A DNA stretch of 64,000 nt from Vitis vinifera (Eukaryota; Streptophyta; Magnoliopsida; Vitales; Vitaceae): the NCBI RefSeq assembly GCF_030704535.1, contig NC_081808.1, positions 19,032,501 to 19,096,500 of the forward strand. The letters are read 5' to 3'. Of the stretch, positions 53,910-64,000 are shown piece after piece (the stretch's first letter is position 1; every line of letters begins with the position of its first letter). The position numbers and the translations under genes were made by a program. The notes under the pieces were generated by a model. It did no database searches. It was not told the DNA's origin and saw only the letters and a program-made list of their open reading frames with translations.

Positions 53910-56900
53910 TTATAAATAAAGAAGAATATGTACTAAAAAAAGGCACCAAAAGAGCAACCCAAAGTATATAAGATAGATACACCTACCCCTAAACATTTCA
54001 AACAAAAAAGAAGCTGCAAAAAAAGGAGGTATTACCACAACCCCAACCTCAACGGGAGCCCAACTAGTCAATGAAACTAACTAGTGTCGAAGGACCATCA
54101 TTCACAAACATCTTAGTCTCTGACCAAAGAAAGCAAACAAAAGAGGCTTTTAAATTTTGGATGGAGAGCACATCATCTTCTGAAGCAATTTTATTATTTA
54201 CCTACCAAAAAGTTTAAAAGATGTATAAAGGACCTGCTCTCCAAACTTTCTTATGTTTTTTTACCTACAAAAGAACCATGTTAACATAACAAAATCTCTC
54301 TAATTGACGAAAGAAGCACCCAAAACGTGTAAAGAGTATATCCCATAAAACCCTTGTCTTTACACAATGGAGCAGGATGTGGTCTACGAATTCTTCATCC
54401 AATTGGCATAGATAACATTTATTCGTTATTTGCTAAGGACCACCCTCTTTTCTTAATTTAGTCAAAAGTTAGAGTTGTTCCTCACATTGCCTCCCAAGCA
54501 AATAAGCTCACTTTAGGTTGCACCCATGAATTCCAAATGATTTTCATTAGAAAAGAAACAGAAATGCCCAGCTCCAAGGCATTGTAAAGAGACTTAATTA
54601 TGAACTTGCAACTCTTGGTCTCTTTCCAAAGCACCTTGTCCTCTTCATCCCCGTGGACTCTCTTCCCATGTAGACGCAACAAAAATCCTTTCACATCATC
54701 CACCTCCCAATCATTAAAAGTTCTAGTGAAGCTAGGGCTCTAACTCCCCCATACCATTGAAGAGTTCCAAACATCCTCCACCCACACTTCCTTGGATACA
54801 ACTAAAGAAAACAAAAAAGGGAAAGAAACACACAAAGGTGTAGCCCCATATCACTTATCCCTTCAAAATTTCAACCCCCTCTTGTTACCCACAAAGAATA
54901 AAAGTCTACAATTGACAAAGTCCTAGTCCTTCCTTATAGCTTTCCACAACCCGACCCCATACCCCTCCACTTCTCGAGAACTCCACCCCCTCCCTCTTTC
55001 TTCCCCATACTTCCCATTGATCAATTGATTCCAAAAGGCCCCTTTCTCATTCACATAATGTCAACCCCACTTGCAAAGGAGAGCCTTTTTGAGAGTAGAA
55101 AGACGATTAACCCCCAATCCCCCTTTCCTTTTGTCTAAGCAAAAAATCCTCCACCTTACTACATAAGGTTTCCGCTCAAAAGCCCTACCTCCCCACAGAA
55201 AGTCCCTTTGAATCTATCTATAACCTCAATCTAACCATCCTTGGTATGCAAAGTAATGAGATGAAACAAATAGACAAGTTAGACAAAATAATACAAAAAT
55301 CAAGATGATTCTCCCTCCTTTGGAAATGTATTGCTTCTTCCACATGGACAACCTCTTGTGAAGCCTCTTTTCCATGCAATCCCAAGCTACCATGGACTTA
55401 TATGAAGCAACCAACGGGAACCCCAAGTAAGAGGAAGGGAGACTTCCCACCTAACAACCAAGTTCAGAAGCCAATTCCTCTACAATATCCGCTCTACCCA
55501 CCGAAATTAACTCGTTTTTATCCAAACTAATTCTCAACCCCAAAATAGTCTCAAACCACAAAAGCAACCAACATAAATAGGTTATCTAATCCTAAAAGGC
55601 CTCACAAAAAACAAGCGTATCATCAACAAACAACAAATGGGAAACCAAAATCCCTTCACCATCCTTATTCCTCACTTGGCAACCCAACAAAAAAACTCCA
55701 GCTACTGCTCTCTTTAAGAGACAACTAAGTGCCTTCATCGCAATCACAAATAAATAAGTGAGAAGGGACCCCCCTGCCTCAATTCCTTAGAGCTTTGGAA
55801 AAAGCCTGAAGAGGTGTCATTGGCCAAAACAATGAAACTAGGTGCGGATATGTACCACTTGATCCACCCAATCCACTTCTCTCCAACACCCATCTTTTCC
55901 ATAATTGAAAGCAAGAAGGACCAATCTACATGATCGTAAGTCTTCTCTATATCAGGTTTGCATAGAATCGCACAATTGTTGCTTTCAAAATTGAATCAAT
56001 TGCTTCATTGGCAATAAGCACTGCATCCAAAATATGTCTTCCCTCTACAAAGGCATTTTGGGCCTTGGAGATCATTTTGGCTATCACCAATTTGAACCTA
56101 TTGGCCCTTCTCAAATAAATGAATAACCAATGGAAGATGTAATAGAGAAATAAAGGGACCAGGGAGGAATCAGCTTACTTGCACAACTGAAACTAATGAA
56201 ATAGCCAATCCAGTCAACAATGGAGGACTTGACAACTTGGAGTTTGGGTCAGCAGAATATGCTGAAGGAGAAGCTGAAAGAACTTTCAAAACCTACAATA
56301 TGGAGAAGGATTCATAATAAGTAAAAATTAAGAGAGTGAAACCATTAGAAGTGGCTAGTAGTTTGACTTGTATATGCCTTTAGCACAATTGGGTTACAGA
56401 AAGCAAAAGGTTAGACACAGACGGCCTTCAACTTACCAGGCTGTTGGCAGAATTTAATGAATGTCCAATCCCTTTGTAAAGTACAGGGGCCTGTTTCACA
56501 CAACCCTAAACTGTTCAAAAATGTGAATGTTAAGTTTATTGTTAAACCTTGCAGAAAAGAGCTCTTAAAGACATTCAAATGAAAGGTTAAAACAATACAC
56601 AAACTTTGAAACAGTGTTTCATATACTTGATGAGAAAAACAAAAGCTGACTTGGGATCACAGCTGCAAAATGCACCCATCACTGGAATTTTAATTCATTA
56701 TTCATTTGGATGATGCAAGACAAATTGAAAGCACAAGAAATGCATAGAAAACAACAAGAACTCACATCCCTGCTATTGAATTTTCAGTTTTGAAGAGTCA
56801 TTTCATAAAGTTTTCAGAAAGGTTGTTTATCACTCAGGAAGAAGTAATGCAAGAAGCAAGGTTTTCAGCTAAAAGTAAGCTTCTATTGGCCATGAGAGTA

Positions 56901-57699
56901 GGCGGGAGAGCTTCTTGTGGCAAAGTAATAAGATGCATGCACACAATTTCCAGCATACATTGCAATCAACAAACAATCTCGTCACACAACTAACCTCAAT
57001 TGTGGTGCTTCCCAGAATGACATCGGACTGAATGAAATCATCACTAGCAATCAATGTATGGTCTCCTTCGGTGTCTGACACTGCATAGCTGGTGTGATCA
57101 ATAACCATAGCCGACGGATCCTAAAGCAAAATTTGAAGATAAAAACAAATATAGACGTAAAGAAAACAAGACACAACCACGAAATACTTCATTCATGCAT
57201 TCCATACTCACCTCATCAAAATCAACGCCGCACTCCGTCGCGATACTCCGGATCAAACCAGATGCAGATGCATCAGTAGTTATAATTAAGTCATGACCAG
57301 AATCAACAAAATCGAGAATAGCACCCAGGTCCAATGACCCTCCAAACCCTAGAAAAATACACAGATTACCTCAATTAGTGCCTAAACAGTCCGCGAAATA
57401 ACGAGAAATTATGCTGACTCGTAATGCTCACGCTCGGTTGTCGGGGAAAATAGAATCAATCCATCATATAAATATTGGCCGTATCTTTGAAGAGAAATCT
57501 TCGGATCGTCTGCAAGCTTGAAGTCGAGTTCTGAACCGCGAGTTTGGAGAGATTTGAAGAAGATGGAGTGGGAAGATTTGAGGCCGATGTCATCGAGGAC
57601 GACTAGAATGCGGCGATCCGTGGGGTTTTCGGGAGAGAAGGAGTAGCATAGAAATGGTAGAAGTGAGATGAGGGTGAGGAACATAGGAAGATTCGCCAT
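46852..57699 (-). CDS. OST48: Oligosaccharyltransferase 48-kDa subunit (OST48/DDOST/WBP1)
   Basis: This is a subunit of the ER complex that transfers the dolichol-linked glycan to Asn of nascent proteins. Thirteen exons join in phase: 57699-57432, 57348-57212, 57120-56995, 56490-56437, 56292-56179, 48831-48776, 48689-48648, 48218-48143, 47987-47916, 47828-47703, 47613-47509, 47087-47004 and 46899-46852. They give 435 aa, the normal plant length. Residues 1-22 form a hydrophobic signal peptide ([20 protein letters not shown]). The luminal domain includes [47 protein letters not shown] and later [15 protein letters not shown]. The C terminus [20 protein letters not shown] is followed by a single membrane span ([15 protein letters not shown]). 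All introns are GT-AG. Intron 5 is 7.35 kb and packed with LINE fragments; intron 12 is only 102 bp and starts with a CT repeat. Confidence 0.95.
46971..46998. repeat. (AG)14 microsatellite at the start of OST48 intron 12
   Basis: On the gene strand this is (CT)14 beginning five bases into intron 12, directly after the GTATA donor at 47003. The intron is 102 bp, so the repeat makes up over a quarter of it. Confidence 0.92.
49244..49302 (+). mobile_element. Copia-like LTR 3' end fragment (fossil)
   Basis: This 59-bp segment matches 21501-21559, the last part of the solo LTR at 21.2-21.6 kb, including TCGCTCAAATATGAGCCACA and the final CTACAACA. It is followed by unrelated sequence, so it marks the edge of a second, mostly lost copy in OST48 intron 5. 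A short (CTATCT)n tract lies just before it. Confidence 0.6.
50290..51412 (+). mobile_element. L1-type LINE, 3' end of ORF2, 5'-truncated
   Basis: Three-frame reading gives L1 ORF2 C-terminal phrases: [17 protein letters not shown] near 50300, an LWRQI-type IIVGKFGEE segment near 50390, and the zf-RVT zinc-binding region near 50940-51110 ([20 protein letters not shown], then LDHML and [14 protein letters not shown]). The element ends in an A13-type tail near 51400-51412. Several stops and frame changes make it inactive. It is antisense to OST48, in whose intron 5 it lies. Reverse transcriptase and endonuclease parts are missing. Confidence 0.82.
52276..53254 (-). mobile_element. L1-type LINE ORF1 fragment
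   Basis: From an ATG at 53254 the minus strand reads [20 protein letters not shown], then one in-frame stop, then [20 protein letters not shown] and [20 protein letters not shown]. Further on, in other frames, it reads VGWWDIPS and [20 protein letters not shown], near 52300-52400. These are the DUF4283-type phrases of plant L1 ORF1. The homology stops abruptly at 52276, where a sequence beginning TGTCACAACCC (minus strand) takes over. The ORF2 half of this element is not next to it. It lies in OST48 intron 5, in sense orientation. Confidence 0.75.
53739..53774. repeat. (TA)18 microsatellite
   Basis: An uninterrupted TA tract in OST48 intron 5, between the LINE ORF1 fragment and the 3' end of the next LINE. 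Confidence 0.95.
53878..56150 (-). mobile_element. L1-type LINE, ORF2 RT to 3' end, 5'-truncated
   Basis: On the minus strand the element starts inside the reverse transcriptase ([20 protein letters not shown] near 56110, then [19 protein letters not shown]). It carries the catalytic FVDD box in [13 protein letters not shown] near 55610-55640, the [12 protein letters not shown] segment at 55450, and a [17 protein letters not shown] segment near 55340. The zf-RVT-side [19 protein letters not shown] lies near 54490-54550. It ends with the L1-typical TTTGGTGCC 3' region and an A-rich tail near 53878-53930. Many stops and frame changes make it dead. Its 5' edge lies only about 30-60 bp from the splice donor of OST48 exon 5. 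I found no clear target duplication. Confidence 0.85.
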
Positions 57700-57969
57700 T
57701 GCTGGTGTAGGGTATAGGAGGTCCAGAATCGCAAAGATGCGGGTTTTGACTTGGACTCGAAACAGCTTCTCAATCTTCGAAATTGGTTGCTCAAGGTTGT
57801 GGACCTCCCTTATGCGATTGCCCAGAAAATCTCTTTCACCCCTACTTAGATCTTTGTGTCACATCAGTGGAGTGTGTGTGAAAGCCAAAGGTACTAGAAA
57901 AGTCCTAAAAGATCTAGACATATTTTTAAACAAAAAGCGGAAGATAGGGAAGCATGTGTAAGGCATTTT

Positions 57970-60530
57970 AGAGATTTCCATCCAATTCTAATCTTAGAGT
58001 CTGTTGCTGATATCTGTTTTATATTCTTGAAAATAAAAAACACTAAAAACATCTTTGGGAAAAGCGTGTGCTTTTAATTTTTTTATATTTTTTATGTTAT
58101 AAAAAATCACTTATTTTTTCACTATTTCAAATAATAGATTATTCTCTTCTTTTTTTTTCATTCTTTTTATATTTTTTTACTTGTTTATTGTATTTCCACG
58201 AAGGTAAACTCTACCTAATCATCACATCCCTACCCACAAACCTTTTTTCCTTCCTTAAATTATTAAAATTAACATATTTACATATGGTTACAAAGTTATT
58301 TTTTATTTAAGAAAATTTTAATTGATATAAAAATTTCAAAATACAATAATTTTTTTTTAATTTAAATAAATTATACATATAAAAATTATTTATATATTTA
58401 TAATATCAAGTCAATGAAATAAAACATTTTATTAATTAAAAAAATAACTTTTAAATATATTTTTTGTTTTACTTATTCTAACAAACTCTTTTATTAACTC
58501 AACCAAACATTTTCTTTTTTTTTTTTAGAACAAAAATGGTTTTTCAAAATAATTTTCGAAAACAACAACCAAATAGGCCTTTATATACATATTTTGTATG
58601 TAACCGTTATATAAAAAATTCTAAAAAAAAATAGGATAGAATGAATCTTTGTGATTCAGAAAATTCCTTTGATGCCTATAAATAAGCTAATTTTATTTGA
58701 TCAAGACATCAAACAAGTTAAGAGCTTATCACATTGTAACATATCTTTGTGCTATACAAAACATTCTTATACAATATCAAGTTTTCTTTTCTTCAAGTGT
58801 TGTTTTTATTGGGTATTTTGGCTATTGAGTCATAGAACATTACTAAGTATAGCTAACTAAGGGCAAGGATAAGGCTAAAGTGATGTTTGTTTTTTTACTT
58901 AATTTTAAATAGAATTTTAATGTTTAATAATGTTAAATATTAAGTGGTTTGTTTTTATAATATTTTATTTCTATTATATATTTAAAAGTAAAAAAATATT
59001 AATATATTATTTTTCTATTTAAAAAATAAAATATTTTGATTTTTTTTATTTAGTAAAAAATTTACCATATTTTATTAAAAAAAATAGAAAAACAAATAAC
59101 TTAAATTATGAAAACAAATTATTTTCAACAAAATGTTAAAAAAATAAATACCCTCCAAGTCTTAAATTGCCAAAGTCACATGTAAGCTTAGAGAAAAGTT
59201 ATATCCGAAAATGGCCACCGAATAGACTTATCATCAAAATACCTCTTGATACTCATAAAAGCAACTAAATAATAATAAAGTTATAATGGAATTTTGAAAA
59301 TATAATGTAAAAAAATATATATAAAAAAAATAGGGCATTTAGACGGAGTGATTTCAATCCAACTTTTAGATACAAACAAAAACCACACTTTGACTGTAGC
59401 TTCAATTCAAAACTATAATATATATAAATTTTTTTTTTCAGTTTAGAAGGAGAAGTTGTAATTAAAATATACCGCTTCAAATCACATTCAAAAAATGCGA
59501 TTTGGATTCAATTTTTAAAAATAAATTAGAATTTACATGGAGAAACCGTGGCTTCAATTCAAAATTAGAAATTACTACTTCAATTAAAAAAAATAAAACT
59601 TGCATTTAGAAGATGCAACTTCAAGTTAAATTCAAAAATCACACTTAGAAGGTGTGCATTTAGAAGATACAACTTCAATTCAAATTAAAAAAAAAAAAAA
59701 TCAATAATCATTAAAAAGTACTCAGAAACTGTGGCCTCAATTCAAATTAAAAATATTTATGATTTTATTTTATTTTAAATTTAAAAATCAGGAATGATTG
59801 TAATATGTATAGACAATGGATACAAATTTGAATTTTTTGAGTTTTTATGGCTTATTCATAATTTTATGGTATAAAATTATTTATTGACCAAATTTTGTTA
59901 AGATGATTAATTGAATGATAAAATAAAATATTAATTTTAGTATTTATTGACCCTATTTTGGATCAATTAGGTATTTGAGCCGGTTGAGGTGGAAATGGTG
60001 TATAGGTGCATTATTGTGAGCAATATTTTAAAAATTAGATTGATCATTAAACTAAGAAAGATATTAGTTCATGTTCAATGATGTAGTTAAATCATAAGGG
60101 AATCAATAATATCATAAATATATAATTATATTTTATTAAAATTTAAAATAATTTTAATAAATTAATATATATGTATTTAATATGTCAAATGAAATGATAA
60201 AAGATAAATTTAAATATACTAATATATTAAATTTTATTAAATAGTATAGGTATAATGTTTAAGTATGAAGATATATTTAAGATAAAAATAAAAATATAAT
60301 ATTTAATTTTATCTATTTATTTATATATTTTTATTTTAAAATTTTAAAAATTATTATATTAATTAATTTTTATTATTTTTATATCTGTCATTAATAATTA
60401 TTATAAAAATAAGCATAAATATAAATATTTTTGTTTATTTAAATGATTTATGTGACAAAAATAGAAAAAGAGAATATATAAATATTTACTATATCATATC
60501 TCAAAACGGTTGTGAAGCATAGTAGTTATT
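57970..60530. other. AT-rich intergenic DNA upstream of OST48
   Basis: The first 200 bp beyond the OST48 ATG should contain its promoter, though I see no clear TATA box. The rest is A/T-rich without a recognised gene, apart from the degenerate tandem repeat at 59330-59760. Confidence 0.45.
59330..59760. repeat. Degenerate tandem repeat with ACTTCAATTCAAA theme
   Basis: Words such as GCTTCAATTCAAA, ACTTCAATTCAAATT, GCATTTAGAAGATGCAACTT and CATTTAGAAGATACAACTT recur about every 40-60 bp through this block (for example near 59398, 59551, 59613, 59657 and 59730). The units are diverged and the period is irregular. It may be the internal repeat of an old transposon or a small satellite. Confidence 0.6.
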
Positions 60531-60744
60531 TGTTCCTTTTATCAATTTTATAAACCACACTCATTCAATGTGCAGGAAAGTGGTGTAGTGGGCCAGTGAG
60601 GTTGGTCGGTTCCTAAGAAATCGCCCAATCCAATCCGATTTTCCAAACTTGCCTAAAAGCAAGTGACCCTCCAATTAGACATCTGACTCCCCTCCAATTA
60701 GATTACGTCTCCCCTCTAAGTGACTTGACACTCAAAAAATGTAC

Positions 60745-61060
60745 TTAAAAAAGGAAAATGAGTTTGTGTGAACCCGCATTTCGGTTCATGCATTTCTTAC
60801 TCGATGGTGAGCTCGATTTTTATTTTGAAAATGATTTTATTTTTAAGAAAATGATTTGGAGTCGCTACTTATTTTTGTTTTATTTTTAAAGGGTAAACAA
60901 AATAAGAAAGAAAACTCTAAGTGTGACTCCTTATTCCAAAAAAGATGGTCTGTGAAAAATCGGATCGGGTTCAGGGATCAAGTTACTTATCGGGAAGGTA
61001 CGGTAAAAATTATAGCACCCCTCTAAGTCCTTAAAGACAGATCTCTACTAATAAAATGAA
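60745..61060 (+). repeat. Probable interspersed repeat segment
   Basis: The segment with GGAGTCGCTACTTATTTTTG, TGTGACTCCTTATTCC, TTATCGGGAAGGTACGGTAA and AGCACCCCTCTAAGTCC resembles a sequence I have seen many times in eudicot genomes, grape among them. I cannot name its superfamily from this copy. It precedes the captured gene fragments at 61.7-62.5 kb and may be the left part of the same element. Confidence 0.45.
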
Positions 61061-61734
61061 GCAAACATGACGATTGATAAGTAAATCAATAAATACTGAA
61101 TGAAAATTACAACAAAATACCCAAATGAATATGAGAGGCAAATAACGTACCTGAGTGATGACCTGATTTATTTCATTGGAAGCAAGGGTTAGTGAACAAA
61201 CACATAATAATTGTGTGTATATCATAGAATAGAATAAATCAATCACATATAGCAATCAAATCAATCAATCATAAAATCACATATGTTAGGCTCCCACCAA
61301 AATTCATTTATTTTTGCATGAATTAATTCTGTAAATTTCATGACTTGGAATTACAAAATTGAATTTATGCTTATTTTAAAACATTTAAAAAAAATCATGG
61401 AAATTATGAAAATTGCATGCCGAAGAAAATAACAGCTAATTTTATTGGAAAAATGGGATTTTTGGTGTCTTAAAGATGTCTAAGGATGAAAATTTGAAGA
61501 GTTGAGATTGTTTTTTTTTAAAAAAAAAACTAGGATTTGGAAAATTATTTGAAGAATGAGATTTGAAAAATCATTTTTTCAAAATTAAAGATGGTGAAAT
61601 GGGGAATGGCACGTGGGTCAAAGGTGACCATGCATAGGTGGCCATGCATTGACACGCACATGGAGAGGTAATGAGGGAGAACCAAGTAAGAATGAAGTCT
61701 AGAATGCCACTGCGTCTGCTCTGTCAACAACCCA

Positions 61735-62195
61735 TCTTCAAATGAAACCTCCTCAACTCAATATGCAAAACCCAACTTCTTTGCCCTGAAATGCTCAATG
61801 TTTGCAACTGGCAAACAATTCAAAGTCTTTGTAATGAACTCAATTTCAACACACTCCACATCCTTTATCACCAAAATCTTTGCTTGAGTAAGACAATTCA
61901 ACGACAAATCCGTCATTTCATCTCTATGTATACTCTTCTGAATCAATAGAACGTTACAGCCAATACCCTTAATCTTCCTAATCATACCCAGAATATAGTT
62001 TCTTTCTTCTTTCAATATCCGGTCCATTTGGGTATAATCGGAAATCACTATACTCTGCTCAATATCAGTCTTTGGAGTCAAAATCTGAAACTGGATCACT
62101 ACAATCTTAGCATTCTCCACCCCGGTTGGCCTACTAGCCGAGTGACTGATCTTCTTGTCGAAAACCAAACTCTTGACCCAAGCGGTATCGTCCAC
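61735..62195 (-). pseudogene. CCT4: CCT4 (TCP-1 delta chaperonin) gene fragment
   Basis: The minus strand reads VDDTAWVKSLVFDKKISHSA, TDIEQSIVISDYTQMDRILK, EERNYILGMIRKIKGIGCNV, then EIEFITKTLNCLPVANIEHF and RAKKLGFAY, followed by an in-frame stop and a few more codons with homology (VEEVSFEDG). This is the apical-domain region of the cytosolic chaperonin subunit delta, about 150 of roughly 535 residues, with no intron. The N- and C-terminal parts are absent. It is joined upstream to a rhodanese-like fragment in the same orientation. Confidence 0.88.
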
Positions 62196-62279
62196 AATAA
62201 CTCCCATGCAGCAACCTGCGGAGACCACGTCCAGGTGCAACCACGTGGCGACGGATCTCATGGTCTTCCTCATAAAATA

Positions 62280-62525
62280 TGGTAAGTGTTGCCTCAGGTT
62301 GGAACTCTTTAACACGGAAATCCTGTTTCACCCAACCTTGAATGTCACCTTGGACCAGGTATGGCCTCTTAACCTCAAGTTTTCTCAAATATCTTGCAAT
62401 ACTTTTGGAATGATTACCATCAGCATAAACAGAGATGAAAACTTAGATGCCATCCTAAGCAATATCAAAAACCCTCCCGTCATGAGCGTCAAACTGGGTA
62501 TTAGAAGCAAGCGGTTGCACCATTA
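62280..62525 (-). pseudogene. Rhodanese-like (plastid STR4A type) gene fragment
   Basis: The minus strand reads VQPLASNTQFDAHDGRVFDI, then across two stops VFISVYADGNHSKSIARYLR, then KRPYLVQGDIQGWVKQDFRV and EFQPEATLTIF. This matches the C-terminal side of the rhodanese domain in a plastid rhodanese-like family (STR4A-like; family assignment from memory). About 80 codons are left, and both stops are TAG in places where the family has Gln. The homology ends near 62280 and an unassigned stretch of about 85 bp links it to the CCT4 fragment. Confidence 0.75.
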
Positions 62526-62639
62526 GTGGTCATACGTTGACATGTAGATGTTAAATCTGAAGGACAGTCTGGATTTGAAGCATACCGACTCCTTGTAGGC
62601 TTTTCTGTCTCCTCGAATCGTGAAGAAGAATTCCTAGAT

Positions 62640-63985
62640 GAGGGTGGAAGAAGTGGGTTCATAGGGTGATGGAAGAAATGGGTTTGGAGGTGGCCGTGTG
62701 CATGAAGGGTGTAAGGATGGTGAAATGGAATGGGTTTGATAGGTATTAGAGTGAGTATGATGGATGGTAAGAATGAAGGTGAATTATTGATGATGAATAT
62801 GGTAGAGTGTGAGGTGATTAGTGGGGGTGTGATTAGATGGGTATGGTTATGGATACAGTTATGGGTATGGTGAGGTGTGGGGTTTGAAAAATAGGTATGA
62901 AGAGCATATGGTATAGAAAGATGAATGGGTGAGGAATGGGTGGTGAACTAGTTAGTGAGAGGAATGGGTACAAATGTGGGCACGAAGCGGGTATGAGCAC
63001 GGAATGGGTATAATGTGACCATGCATGGTCATGCAAAGGTGAGAAGAAATGGGTACATGATGTGGTGTAGAGAGAGAAAATGTGGTGAAAAAGAAAATGG
63101 GTAAGTTGGGTATTGGAGGGTGGTGATATGCATGGGTATTATGGAGGATGTGGAGGGTCATGAGATGGATAACATGATGAATTTGAAAGTGGTGGATATG
63201 AGGGTAGAAGAAGTAACTAGCTGTGGATACTATGGGCATGAAGAATGATAAAATGGGTATGAAAATGAAGAGAAATGAGGTTGGAGATGGCTATGTGTAT
63301 GAGACTTCAAGAACGTGGAAAGTGATAGAGATGAAATGAAGGTGGTTTGGATGGATGATGGGGATGAAATGTGGGGTATGCATGTGAAGGGTACGTGATG
63401 TGGAGGGGTAAAATAGGTATGAAGGTTGAAAATGGAGTGAGATAGAAGCGATCGTGGGCATGGGGTTCCATCCACGTGAATGAGAAGTGAATAACGGGTT
63501 TGATGGGCATGCGTGAGAGGTGTGGGATGGCTTTGATGGAACAAACAATGAAAGGTGGTGAGATAAATATTTAATGGGTATGAGAAGGTTTAGAGAGAGA
63601 AGGGTGGTGAGAAAAATGAGGGGTAATAGACATGAAAGATGAAAACGTGGCAGAGAGGGGAAAATGGGCATGATGGGTATGGTAATGAGCGGGGTTACCT
63701 GTATGATGGAATATGGGTTTACGGGTTTAATGAGGAAGTGGTGAAATGGAATAGATGTATATACATGTGGTGTGTATGGGAGATGTGGAGATTGAGTAGT
63801 AAATTATTATGGGTATGAACGGTCTGAGGTTTAGGATGGGATGAATGATACATGGTGATGGGTATGATGGTATACATATATATATATATATAAAACAGAG
63901 AGTGATGAGGTTTTCGTGCATGACATTAGGAGAATGGACATGTGGGTGATTAATGGTGGTGAAATGAGGGATGGAAGTATACGTT
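62640..63985. other. G/A-rich, strand-asymmetric low-complexity block
   Basis: For about 1.3 kb the plus strand is dominated by G, A and T with very little C. Words such as GGGTATG, ATGGGTATG, GGTGATG and GTGGTG recur at irregular spacing. The minus strand therefore yields long spurious His/Pro/Ser-rich open frames. A perfect palindrome, GACCATGCATGGTC, lies near 63018-63031. It is probably the degenerate inner part of a repeat that also carries the captured gene fragments. No coding gene was recognised. Confidence 0.6.
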
Positions 63986-64000
63986 CATAGTGGGTATGGG

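Noticed and set aside
62833-63921. Several His/Pro/Ser-rich minus-strand frames of 60-130 codons
   Set aside because: They all come from the C-poor, G/A-rich repeat block; the amino-acid bias follows from base composition, not from coding constraint.

Overview
The window looks like nuclear DNA from a eudicot, most probably grapevine or a close relative. It has AT-rich intergenic DNA, GT-AG introns, plant nuclear gene families and L1-type LINE fragments whose protein sequence resembles those I associate with Vitis. The species is an inference. There is no operon-like layout and no prokaryotic or organellar gene content.

Layout. 1-3.8 kb is AT-rich with no recognisable gene. A two-exon mitochondrial calcium uniporter (MCU) gene lies at 4.27-6.09 kb (-). 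A two-exon P-class PPR gene lies at 10.14-13.99 kb (-). A six-exon SAP30-like (AFR1/AFR2-type) Sin3-HDAC subunit gene lies at 15.73-18.93 kb (-). A single-exon UPF0496/DUF677 gene lies at 23.14-24.28 kb (-). A nuclear tRNA-Asp(GUC) sits at 26.64 kb (+). From about 26.8 to 43 kb the DNA is mostly AT-rich filler and dead genes: three decayed GGPP synthase copies (-), a TFIIE-beta copy that keeps its introns but is broken (+), a PPR pseudogene (+) and decayed LTR-element remains. An intact plastid-type GGPP synthase gene follows at 43.66-44.76 kb (-). The OST48 gene (oligosaccharyltransferase 48-kDa subunit) fills 46.85-57.70 kb (-) in 13 exons; its 7.3-kb fifth intron holds three LINE fragments. 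The right end, 60.5-64 kb, holds an interspersed repeat, a fused pair of gene fragments (rhodanese-like plus CCT4) and a strongly strand-asymmetric G/A-rich block.

Four multi-exon genes were assembled by joining exons at GT/AG junctions with the phase checked: MCU 350 aa, PPR 588 aa, SAP30-like 234 aa, OST48 435 aa. GGPP synthase (368 aa) and UPF0496 (380 aa) are single open frames. The genes serve unrelated housekeeping roles (mitochondrial calcium, organelle RNA, chromatin, isoprenoids, ER glycosylation) and show no pathway clustering.

I found no convincing undescribed molecular system. The most interesting signals are evolutionary: the same-strand family of GGPP synthase relics that share residues absent from the live gene, the rhodanese/CCT4 chimera, the intron-bearing broken TFIIE-beta copy, a 74-bp L1 insertion with an 18-bp target duplication, and a Mutator-type MITE abutting a splice acceptor.
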